Below are positions 1 through 5,696 of a DNA stretch of 5,696 nt, in pieces. The notes beneath the pieces were generated by a model. The model searched no databases and was not told where the DNA came from. It saw only the letters and a list, made by a program, of their open reading frames with translations. A program made the position numbers and the translations under genes. Source of the DNA: Bacteroidales bacterium (GTDB lineage Bacteria > Bacteroidota > Bacteroidia > Bacteroidales > F082); NCBI GenBank assembly GCA_024762735.1, contig JANTGU010000164.1, positions 1 through 5,696 of the forward strand, in the 5' to 3' direction. Each line of letters begins with the position of its first letter. The stretch's first letter is position 1.

Positions 1-932
1 CAGGTGATATCACCGGTGGTCTGCCCAGGGTAACCGAGTTGTTTGAGGCCCGTAACCCATCTGATCCTGCTGTTGTAGCCGAAATTGATGGGGTGGTAAC
101 CTTTGGTAAAAAACTGAAACGTGGTAACCGTGAGGTAATCATTACTTCAAAAACCGGGGATGAAAAACGCTATCTTGTTTCCACGGCCAAACAGATTCTT
201 GCCCAGGAAAATGACTTTGTAAAATCGGGCACACCCCTTTCGGATGGTGCCATCACGCCAAGCGATATTCTTGCCATTAAAGGACCCATGAAGGTTCAGG
301 AGTATATCGTGAATGAGGTGCAGGAAGTTTACCGTTTACAGGGTGTAAAAATTAACGACAAGCACTTCGAGGTCATCGTGCGTCAGATGCTGCGCAAAGT
401 ACAGGTTGAAGACCCGGGTGATACCCGTTTCCTTGAAGGAGAACTGGTTAACAGAATCGATTTCCAGGAAGTAAATGATGAAATCTTTGGCATGAAGGTG
501 ATTGAAGATCCGGGTGAATCAGAAACGCTGAAAGAGGGTATGATTGTTTCGGCTCGTAAGCTGCGTGATGAGAATTCCGTATTGAAACGCCGTGATAAAA
601 AGCAGGTGATAGCACGTGATGCCCGTTCGGCAACCGCCCGTCAGGTGTTGCAGGGAATTACCAGAGCATCGCTGCAAACCAAGAGCTGGATTTCAGCCGC
701 ATCGTTCCAGGAAACTACTAAAGTGCTTACCCAGGCTACCATCCAGGCTAAAGCGGATGAGCTGACAGGGTTAAAAGAAAATGTTATTGTGGGTCATAAA
801 ATCCCGGCAGGTACCGGCTTGCGCGACTATAATGACATTATTGTAACATCAAGAGCTGATCATGAGGCTATGCAGGCGAAAGCTACGCTTGCATCCACCG
901 AAGAAGAGGCTATTGCTGAAGAAGATGAATAA
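1..932 (+). CDS. rpoC: DNA-directed RNA polymerase subunit beta' (C-terminal part, 5' end outside window)
   Basis: This is the last 309 residues of the largest catalytic subunit of RNA polymerase. The frame is open from base 3, where it reads [17 protein letters not shown], a hallmark of beta' just after the trigger-loop region. The TTG at 39 is therefore an internal Leu codon, not a start. Further conserved blocks follow in the expected order: an [17 protein letters not shown] block, then [20 protein letters not shown], then [20 protein letters not shown], then [20 protein letters not shown], and finally [15 protein letters not shown] near the end. These belong to the jaw and C-terminal region, which in known polymerases contacts omega. 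The protein ends in a short acidic tail ([10 protein letters not shown]) and a TAA at 930. The sequence resembles the Bacteroidota form more than the enterobacterial one. It shows no truncation or frameshift. In most bacteria rpoC lies downstream of rpoB, which would be to the left here. Identification is essentially certain. Confidence 0.98.
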   Translation, partial: GDITGGLPRVTELFEARNPSDPAVVAEIDGVVTFGKKLKRGNREVIITSKTGDEKRYLVSTAKQILAQENDFVKSGTPLSDGAITPSDILAIKGPMKVQEYIVNEVQEVYRLQGVKINDKHFEVIVRQMLRKVQVEDPGDTRFLEGELVNRIDFQEVNDEIFGMKVIEDPGESETLKEGMIVSARKLRDENSVLKRRDKKQVIARDARSATARQVLQGITRASLQTKSWISAASFQETTKVLTQATIQAKADELTGLKENVIVGHKIPAGTGLRDYNDIIVTSRADHEAMQAKATLASTEEEAIAEEDE

Positions 933-945
933 ATTAACCGAAAAT

Positions 946-979
946 AAAAAGCGTTGCCTTCTTGGGTAACGCTTTTTTT
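946..979 (+). terminator. Intrinsic terminator after rpoC
   Basis: An A-tract (946-950) and GCGTTGCC (951-958) pair with GGTAACGC (965-972) and the T-run 973-979, around a loop of about six bases (959-964). The stem has one G-T wobble and is followed by seven T residues. It lies 13 nt after the rpoC stop and ends 19 nt before the next start codon. This is a classic rho-independent terminator by inspection. Its efficiency cannot be judged here, and read-through into the next gene is likely because little promoter space remains. Confidence 0.88.
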
Positions 980-998
980 ATCCAAACCTTAACATACT

Positions 999-1313
999 AT
1001 GGAAAACAAACCAAACCAGAATAAAATTAATATCGAGTTAAGCGATGAAGTAGCCGAGGGCATCTATTCAAACCTGGCGGTTATCAGTCATTCGCACTCC
1101 GAGTTTATTGTCGATTTTGTTAAACTGATGCCCGGCTCGCCGAAAGCAAAAGTTAAATCGCGTATTATCCTTACGCCGGAGCATGCCAAACGCTTGCAGA
1201 AGGCACTACAGGAAAATATTAACAAATTTGAAAAGATGCATGGTCCCATTAAAGAGAGTGGAAACGATGGTTTTCCCCCGTTTTCGATGGGGGGTCCCAT
1301 TGCACAAGCGTAA
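999..1313 (+). CDS. DUF3467 domain-containing protein
   Basis: This gene encodes a small protein of 104 residues that I recognise as the DUF3467 family, whose function is unknown. The family core spans about residues 8-78. It contains the pattern IELSDEVAEGIYSNLAVISH, then SEFIVDFVKLMPG, then AKVKSRIILTPEHAKRLQKA, which suggests a compact alpha/beta fold. A polar N-terminus and a Pro/Gly-rich tail (FPPFSMGGP) flank it. There is no signal peptide or membrane segment, so it is expected in the cytoplasm. The ATG at 999 is the first in-frame start and gives the expected family length. The leader is A/T-rich with no Shine-Dalgarno sequence. From memory, this family often follows rpoC in Bacteroidota, which would suggest a link with transcription, but that is inference from position. 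A terminator lies just upstream, so expression probably depends on read-through from rpoC or on a promoter overlapping the hairpin. Confidence 0.9.
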   Translation: MENKPNQNKINIELSDEVAEGIYSNLAVISHSHSEFIVDFVKLMPGSPKAKVKSRIILTPEHAKRLQKALQENINKFEKMHGPIKESGNDGFPPFSMGGPIAQA

Positions 1314-1332
1314 ATATCAAAACTATGTTTTT

Positions 1333-1368
1333 AAAAACCCTTTCTGCTTTCGCAGCGAGGGTTTTTTT
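1333..1368. terminator. Bidirectional intrinsic terminator between convergent genes
   Basis: AAAAACCCT (1333-1341) pairs with AGGGTTTTT (1358-1366). Inside, CTGC (1344-1347) pairs with GCAG (1352-1355) around a TTTC loop, separated from the outer stem by a two-base internal mismatch. Seven T residues (1362-1368) follow on the + strand. Read on the - strand, the hairpin is followed by five T residues. It lies 20 nt after the DUF3467 stop and 5 nt after the stop of the convergent flavoprotein gene, so it probably ends both transcripts. The + direction has the better T-run. Confidence 0.85.
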
Positions 1369-1373
1369 GTGTA

Positions 1374-1844
1374 CTATTTTTCGGTAACAAATCTGGATTG
1401 CTTTCCTGTCATGCTTTTAATGGTAAGCTTTAGCACGACTATATAATCGACAGCGCTGCTATGGTACGTATTGTCGGTTTTGCCGTGTTGTATCATGATA
1501 TAGTTTAACCCGGCTGTTTTTTCCTCGCGGTCAGTAACTATTGTTATCTCACCGGTTCCAATGATTGAGCGGTATTTGGTGGTCCATTTGCATGAAACCT
1601 CGTCTTTAATGACCTCGTGATCCAGCTCAATCTCGAACCCAACCTTGTTGTTATTTCTGATTAAGTCAAGTTTTCTGCCTTCCGGAGCCCCATGGAAATA
1701 CAAGTTGCCTTGATGATAACCAAAATTCATAGGAACGATATAGGGATATTCATTGTCAAAAAAGGCAACCCTGCATATTTCAGCTGTAGTAAGAATTTTA
1801 TGAAGTAATGCCTCGTCGGTAATCTCTTTGTCTTTTCTCCGCAT
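1374..1844 (-). CDS. NimA-like pyridoxamine 5'-phosphate oxidase family protein
   Basis: This gene encodes 156 residues with the split-barrel flavin-binding fold of the pyridoxamine 5'-phosphate oxidase superfamily, closest to the NimA-like group. Visible family marks are an MRRKDKEITD start, then CRVAFFDNEYPYIVPMNFGY (27-43), then LYFHGAPEGRKLDLI (48-62), then WTTKYRSIIGTGEI (87-100). His51 sits in the YFHxAxEG motif that typifies NimA-like proteins. Known relatives bind FMN or a similar cofactor as dimers, and some reduce 5-nitroimidazoles, but most are uncharacterised, so no drug resistance should be assumed. There is no signal peptide, so it is probably cytoplasmic. The start at 1844 gives the usual family N-terminus and no in-frame alternative is evident upstream. 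It begins 35 nt after the multiheme cytochrome gene, with no terminator or clear promoter between, so it is probably the last gene of that operon. Confidence 0.88.
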   Translation of the reverse strand: MRRKDKEITDEALLHKILTTAEICRVAFFDNEYPYIVPMNFGYHQGNLYFHGAPEGRKLDLIRNNNKVGFEIELDHEVIKDEVSCKWTTKYRSIIGTGEITIVTDREEKTAGLNYIMIQHGKTDNTYHSSAVDYIVVLKLTIKSMTGKQSRFVTEK

Positions 1845-1879
1845 CGATTTTATTTTTTCCGGCTTTGATAATGGGGAAG

Positions 1880-4183
1880 TTAATTTTTAGAGACAGCACT
1901 TCGTATTCTTGCGATGCTCTGTTTATCCGGAAACCTGTGAACGGTTTCGTTGATAAGTCTTTTAATTTTTTCTGGTTGATTGGAGCGCATGTAAAATTTC
2001 AGCAATGCGAGATAACTGTCCAGTAATTCGGGACGCTTGTCAATACTTTGAATCAAATACTTTTCAGCCTTTTCCTGCTGGCCAAAAAATTCGTAGAGCA
2101 TGGCAATGTTGAAGTCGATGCGCTCGTTTTCAGGTGACAGTTCGGAGGCTTTCAACAGGTTGGTCAACGATTGCTGATATTTTTTGTTTTCTGACAAGAT
2201 TAAACCGTAGTTATAGTAACCAGCGCCATCATTGGGATTTTCATTAACGTAACGCTTTAGCTGCTCCTCTGCTTTTTGTGCCATACCCATCACACTATAC
2301 AAGTGGGCCAGGTTCATTCTTGCAGGACTCAACTCGGTATCCTGTTGGAGGGCTGCCAAATACATTTTTTCTGCCTCTTTGTTTTTCCCCTTTAAAGCGT
2401 AGTAGTTGGCCAAATTGTATTTGCCTACCGGGAAATCGGAGTTAAACAGCAATACCTGGTAATTTTCACTGTCAACTTTTTGGAGTGCTGTTTTTTGTGA
2501 TGCTGACAGCAGTGAAGTATCAACCTCGCGGATTCGCTGATACGCGGCCAGACGCACTGCTTTTAAGCTGTCGTTTAACAACCTTGATAATCTGTTAAGG
2601 CTCTCTTGTGAATTCAGGTTCATGCGTCTGACGGCGGCCAGACGAATGGATGGCTCACGGTTGGTGAGTGCATGCATCAGCAGGTTGTTGTTGGTGTCGG
2701 TGTTGTTCACAAGCATGGTTAAGGCCACGCTACGAATAGGTGCAGAGTACAAGCTGTCAATAAAGATATTGCGCAAGTCAACATCTGCATGCGGGCTGGA
2801 TGTTTTGGCTTCGTTAAAGGCTTCACCATATTGGAAATGACGGCTTTCGCCAAACCATTTTACAATATTGTTTGCTGCCCATTGGTTCGATTTGTCAGTG
2901 TGGCATTGGTTGCAGGCGTTGGGAGTACCCAGCTTATCCGACAAATCCGGACGGGGAACCCTAAAGCTATGGTCGCGACGATAATCGACTCCCATAAAGT
3001 TCTGACCGTGCATGTGACAGTTGATGCATTGGGTTCCCGAACCTACTTCAAACTTGACGCCTGCTGCCGAGACAAGCCCTTCACCCTTTTCCCCGTACCC
3101 TTTATGATGGGTATGAGCAGGAACATCATAATCTTTGGACAGATGACATTGGTGACAAAGTTTGTTGCCCTGAAAACGTAATTTTCCCGAGTGGACGTTG
3201 TGACAGTTGTTGCATTGTACATCGTGCATGTACATTTTGCTTTGAGTAAATGAGCCATACACGTAGTCTTCCGAACGAATCTGCCCATCGATATACCAGT
3301 TGGGTTCCATGGGCAAGGAAGGCTCGATATAGTTGTAGATGTGGTTGGATTTGGCATCATAGTCGCTAAAATTGCTTCTGCGCGCATGACAACGGGCACA
3401 GTTATCAACATACTGTTTGTTGTTAAGACCGCTTGTTTTAACCGCCAAAGCGTAGTTTGTAATTTTCCCACGTGCTTTTTCCGACTTCTTAGCCCATTGT
3501 AGATGTTCCGAACCCGGCCCATGACAGGCTTCACAGCTCACATCGATTTCCGACCAGGTGGTATGATACGAATTTGTTTGAGGGTTATAGTTTTTTTTAA
3601 GGTTGGTAGAGTGACAATCGGCACACATGGAATTCCAGTTTTGTGCCTGGTTGGTCCAGTGCAGCCAGTTGGTATGCGTTACCGACATGTTTTTGTACAC
3701 GCTGTCGGCCATGTAAAACCAGTTGTGATCTTTGCTATTCCAGGTAAGTGCCAGGGTTTGCAACCGACCTCCCGGAAACTCTACCAGGTAATTCTGCAAC
3801 GGGTAATGACCAAACACGTACTTAACCAGATACTCATGCATGTTGCCGTCTTCGCCGTCGGTGTAAACATAAAACAGACTATCTTTTTTATAAGCCTTAT
3901 GGGTTTGGCCTTCTCTTTCTAGCAAGGCATTGTTAAAGTCACCTAACACGGTGCTGTCGTTGGCAACATCCATGGCCAGATCATGGTCGGAGCCTTTCCA
4001 GTCGTGATACTCTTTTTGATGGCATTCGATACAAGCAGATCGTCCAACATACTCCGGTGAAAAAGCCGTATTCTTCCGGTCAGCCAAATCTGAACAGCTG
4101 GTAATAAAAAAGAAGGAGAACAGGGCTGACGCGATCAAGCCGAGCGCTACAAATATTGGATTTTTAATCAATTTACTTTTCAT
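1880..4183 (-). CDS. Octaheme c-type cytochrome lipoprotein with HEAT-like and TPR repeats
   Basis: This 767-residue extracytoplasmic electron-transfer protein has an N-terminal hydrophobic signal ending in a lipobox, ITSC, with Cys30 as the likely lipidated residue. Eight CXXCH heme c sites start at residues 51, 187, 217, 262, 324, 343, 386 and 424. Family motifs include WKGSDHDLAM after heme 1, SCEACHGPGSEH at heme 3, NCHNVHSGKLR at heme 5 and RRDHSFRVPRPDL before heme 8. A segment of about 130 residues without hemes, rich in Tyr, Trp and Phe, separates hemes 1 and 2. Two or three HEAT-like units follow (about 480-555: RSVALTML, PSIRLAAVRRM, KAVRLAAYQRI), then about five TPRs (585-754). The N-terminal part resembles cytochrome c554-type multiheme proteins. 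The substrate and redox partner are unknown; nitrogen- or sulfur-compound reduction or plain electron relay are all possible. The stop lies 35 nt before the NimA-like gene and the start lies 15 nt after the PagL-like gene. Confidence 0.9.
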   Translation of the reverse strand: MKSKLIKNPIFVALGLIASALFSFFFITSCSDLADRKNTAFSPEYVGRSACIECHQKEYHDWKGSDHDLAMDVANDSTVLGDFNNALLEREGQTHKAYKKDSLFYVYTDGEDGNMHEYLVKYVFGHYPLQNYLVEFPGGRLQTLALTWNSKDHNWFYMADSVYKNMSVTHTNWLHWTNQAQNWNSMCADCHSTNLKKNYNPQTNSYHTTWSEIDVSCEACHGPGSEHLQWAKKSEKARGKITNYALAVKTSGLNNKQYVDNCARCHARRSNFSDYDAKSNHIYNYIEPSLPMEPNWYIDGQIRSEDYVYGSFTQSKMYMHDVQCNNCHNVHSGKLRFQGNKLCHQCHLSKDYDVPAHTHHKGYGEKGEGLVSAAGVKFEVGSGTQCINCHMHGQNFMGVDYRRDHSFRVPRPDLSDKLGTPNACNQCHTDKSNQWAANNIVKWFGESRHFQYGEAFNEAKTSSPHADVDLRNIFIDSLYSAPIRSVALTMLVNNTDTNNNLLMHALTNREPSIRLAAVRRMNLNSQESLNRLSRLLNDSLKAVRLAAYQRIREVDTSLLSASQKTALQKVDSENYQVLLFNSDFPVGKYNLANYYALKGKNKEAEKMYLAALQQDTELSPARMNLAHLYSVMGMAQKAEEQLKRYVNENPNDGAGYYNYGLILSENKKYQQSLTNLLKASELSPENERIDFNIAMLYEFFGQQEKAEKYLIQSIDKRPELLDSYLALLKFYMRSNQPEKIKRLINETVHRFPDKQSIARIRSAVSKN

Positions 4184-4198
4184 CGGAAAAAAATAGCT

Positions 4199-5344
4199 TT
4201 ATTCATTAGGATCATGATGGAACGTGTAACCTACTGTCCATTCAAAAAAATCAGCCACTCCTTTGTGTGCTTTAATGGTTAATCCAGCATGAATATGCTT
4301 GCTCAATCGGTAACGAATCCCCGCTCTTTCGTAAAAGGGAGTCAATTCGTTGTTCTCTATGTTTCTGTGCAGGTAGATTCCAATCCCTAAAGGAACATAC
4401 AACCTCTTTGTTAATACCCATTCCCAGGAGCCCACGATGGCATAGGAGTATGATTTTGAGAAATCTGATGCGTCAGAATCAATTCTAAGAGGAGCACCTG
4501 CAGCGTAGAAGAGGTCGAGACCGAGGCCAATTCTGTATTTATAACTAACCTGTCGTAAAAAGTTTACGCTTAAAGCGGCTTTTAAATAATTATCGCCACC
4601 CACTTCATAATTTTTACTACCGGCCATAAAAGAAATATTCACCAGATTATGTTTTAAATAGTTAGGAATGGGCTTTTTAAATTGATGGATGTTTTCTTTG
4701 GAAAGTTTATAGCTTACGCCCAGTGTGACAGGTATCAGGTTGATTCCGTAATTTGGTAGCTTAAAGGAACCGTTGGAGAAGTGTTTAAACCCGATGGAGC
4801 CATTGAGTGCCCATTTTTCATTAAATTTATAATTTACCGTTAATGCAAGATGAACATAACAATTTCGATAGGATCCTACAAAAATATTGGCCGGATTACT
4901 AAGGGAGTCGTAAGGGTTAAAGTTGTATGAAAGGCCAAAAGCACCCGAATAGGAAAAGGTCCATTTTTTAAGCTTCTCAAAGGCAAAAGGAATCGTTAAA
5001 AAGAAATAGAGGGCATTGGGTTCGCCAATTTCTGCCTGATGAAAAGTGGAACTGTACCAGCCCACTCCAAAATAGGGTCTTCGGTAAACATTGCTGTATA
5101 GGTCGTTAGGATCACTCATTCTAAACCCCAGCCTTATATCAACCCCATTGTAATAACTGCTTTGAGCCAGCTGATCGGCTACCTCAAAGCCATTACCCAG
5201 CATTGCCCCGTTTTCTACTCTTACATCCAGGTACTTAATAGACTTTTTTTTGTGCTGGTAATTGTTGGTGTCATTGGTTTGAGCAAAAATACCTGCTGAT
5301 AAAAAAAGCAGTGCCAGGGCCAGCCCAATATTTTTAAAAGTCAT
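4199..5344 (-). CDS. PagL-like acyloxyacyl hydrolase family outer-membrane protein
   Basis: This gene encodes 381 residues with a Sec signal peptide (about 1-21, cleavage after IFA, leaving Gln22 first). The rest alternates polar and aromatic residues as in outer-membrane beta-strands and ends in a strand with EWTVGYTF. The segment FKHFSNGSFKLPNYGINL (186-203) matches the HxSN...PNxG signature of lipid A 3-O-deacylase PagL, with His188 and Ser190 in the catalytic positions. The PagL active-site Glu lies 14 residues after the His, and here that position is Asn202. The protein is also about twice the length of classic PagL (roughly 170 residues), as I recall for many Bacteroidota members annotated acyloxyacyl hydrolase. 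Deacylation of lipid A is thus possible but unproven. The ATG at 5344 begins the signal peptide and has no Shine-Dalgarno sequence. It is the first gene of the likely operon with the octaheme cytochrome. Confidence 0.83.
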   Translation of the reverse strand: MTFKNIGLALALLFLSAGIFAQTNDTNNYQHKKKSIKYLDVRVENGAMLGNGFEVADQLAQSSYYNGVDIRLGFRMSDPNDLYSNVYRRPYFGVGWYSSTFHQAEIGEPNALYFFLTIPFAFEKLKKWTFSYSGAFGLSYNFNPYDSLSNPANIFVGSYRNCYVHLALTVNYKFNEKWALNGSIGFKHFSNGSFKLPNYGINLIPVTLGVSYKLSKENIHQFKKPIPNYLKHNLVNISFMAGSKNYEVGGDNYLKAALSVNFLRQVSYKYRIGLGLDLFYAAGAPLRIDSDASDFSKSYSYAIVGSWEWVLTKRLYVPLGIGIYLHRNIENNELTPFYERAGIRYRLSKHIHAGLTIKAHKGVADFFEWTVGYTFHHDPNE

Positions 5345-5375
5345 GCTTGTTGCTTTTGGTTCGATTTATTTTCTT

Positions 5376-5383
5376 CAAAAGTA
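5376..5383 (-). promoter_or_regulatory. Candidate Bacteroidota -7 box upstream of the PagL-like gene
   Basis: On the - strand this reads TACTTTTG, an exact match to the Bacteroidota primary sigma factor -7 consensus TAnnTTTG. It ends 31 nt before the ATG at 5344, which would give a leader of roughly 25 nt. No convincing TTTG/TTG -33 element is visible at the usual distance; that stretch is an A-rich run. It is the only good promoter candidate I see for the three-gene - strand unit. The rest of the 95-nt gap (5345-5439) contains no clear terminator for the HAD gene. Confidence 0.55.
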
Positions 5384-5439
5384 AACTATTTCTTTTTTAA
5401 ATTTTGGGTAAGGATCAGTCAGGTTGAATTTTGGACATT

Positions 5440-5696
5440 TTATTTTTCAAACGGAAAAACCACTTTCCAGTCCTTTGCCATATCAATGATTGTCCAGCCA
5501 TCTTTTATTGCCTGATCTAAACCTTTATCGAAACGTCCAATATGTGAGTTTCTATCATAAGCCCACTCCCGTAAACTGTCAGTGTGGTGCACATACAACA
5601 TGAAACTTTTGTATTGGTTAGAGGCTGCATATTGCATCATTTGCAGATCGCCATCGGAGTTTCCGCAGGCGAACACCGGTTTTTTACCAATTATTT
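5440..5696 (-). CDS. HAD-superfamily hydrolase (C-terminal part, 5' end outside window)
   Basis: These are the last 84 residues of a haloacid dehalogenase-like phosphatase. The frame stays open to the window edge and begins IIGKKPVFACGNSDGD, so the GTG at 5676 is an internal Val codon. The Lys of GKKP fits HAD motif III. GNSDGD (5647-5664) fits motif IV, whose Asp residues bind Mg2+. The catalytic DxD motif I and the cap region would lie to the right, outside the window. The tail contains VHHTDSLREWAYD, then SHIGRFDKGLDQA, then GWTIIDMAKDWKVVFPF. I associate these with a phosphoserine-phosphatase-like HAD group of uncertain substrate. Whether a signal peptide is present cannot be seen. The gene lies upstream of and in the same direction as the PagL-like gene, 95 nt away. 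With a promoter candidate in that gap, co-transcription is uncertain. Confidence 0.88.
   Translation of the reverse strand, partial: IIGKKPVFACGNSDGDLQMMQYAASNQYKSFMLYVHHTDSLREWAYDRNSHIGRFDKGLDQAIKDGWTIIDMAKDWKVVFPFEK

Noticed and set aside
1275..1294. A short CCCCC/GGGGGG inverted repeat near the 3' end of DUF3467.
   Set aside because: It encodes the Pro- and Gly-rich tail, has no following T-run, and a proper terminator lies just downstream. Probably codon-driven.
1183..1446. An 87-codon + strand frame overlapping the end of DUF3467 and the terminator.
   Set aside because: It runs through the hairpin and into the convergent flavoprotein gene, and its translation looks random.
1374..1844. 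Calling the flavoprotein a nitroimidazole resistance gene (nim).
   Set aside because: Only family-level motifs are visible. Most NimA-like proteins have no shown role in resistance.
3043..3534. A 163-codon open frame on the - strand inside the octaheme cytochrome gene.
   Set aside because: It is an alternative frame of the same strand. The cytochrome frame carries eight CXXCH sites and family motifs, while this one has no recognisable domain.
3503..3922. A 139-codon open frame on the + strand opposite the cytochrome gene.
   Set aside because: It is antisense to a well-supported coding region and has no family resemblance or upstream signals of its own.
1880..5344. A porin-cytochrome conduit (MtrAB-like) formed by the barrel and the octaheme protein.
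   Set aside because: The barrel carries a PagL signature and at 381 residues is too small to enclose a multiheme cytochrome. The cytochrome also has a large HEAT/TPR tail.
5400..5434. An 8-base direct repeat, AATTTTGG, at 5400-5407 and 5427-5434.
   Set aside because: The repeat is too short and A/T-rich to support an operator claim from one sequence.

Overview
This window looks like part of a chromosome from a member of the Bacteroidota, plausibly the Bacteroidales/Marinilabiliales side. Four things point there. The RpoC C-terminus closely matches the Bacteroidota version I know. A DUF3467 gene directly follows rpoC. The start codons sit in A/T-rich leaders with no Shine-Dalgarno sequence. 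One upstream region carries a TAnnTTTG-type -7 box. The order assignment rests on recalled family resemblance only, because no search was run.

Left part (1-1368, + strand): the 3' end of rpoC (RNA polymerase beta' subunit) runs in from outside the window. A strong intrinsic terminator follows, and 19 nt later a small DUF3467 protein gene starts. A second hairpin terminator closes this unit. It is nearly symmetric and probably also stops transcription arriving from the opposite strand.

Centre and right (1374-5344, - strand): three genes read right to left with short gaps (15 and 35 nt), probably one operon. The first is an outer-membrane beta-barrel of the PagL/acyloxyacyl hydrolase type. The second is a 767-residue lipoprotein with eight CXXCH heme sites followed by HEAT-like and TPR repeats. 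The third is a NimA-like flavin-binding protein of the pyridoxamine 5'-phosphate oxidase fold. A good -7 box lies about 30 nt upstream of the first gene. Together they suggest an envelope module that pairs an outer-membrane protein with an extracytoplasmic electron-transfer protein and a cytoplasmic flavoprotein. The shared purpose is inferred, not shown.

Right edge (5440-5696, - strand): the C-terminal part of a HAD-superfamily phosphatase, cut by the window end.

I see no RNA genes, CRISPR arrays, insertion sequences or phage genes. Most of the window is conventional. The parts most worth a second look are the octaheme HEAT/TPR lipoprotein, its pairing with a PagL-like barrel that has Asn where PagL has its catalytic Glu, and the terminator that leaves DUF3467 almost no room for its own promoter.
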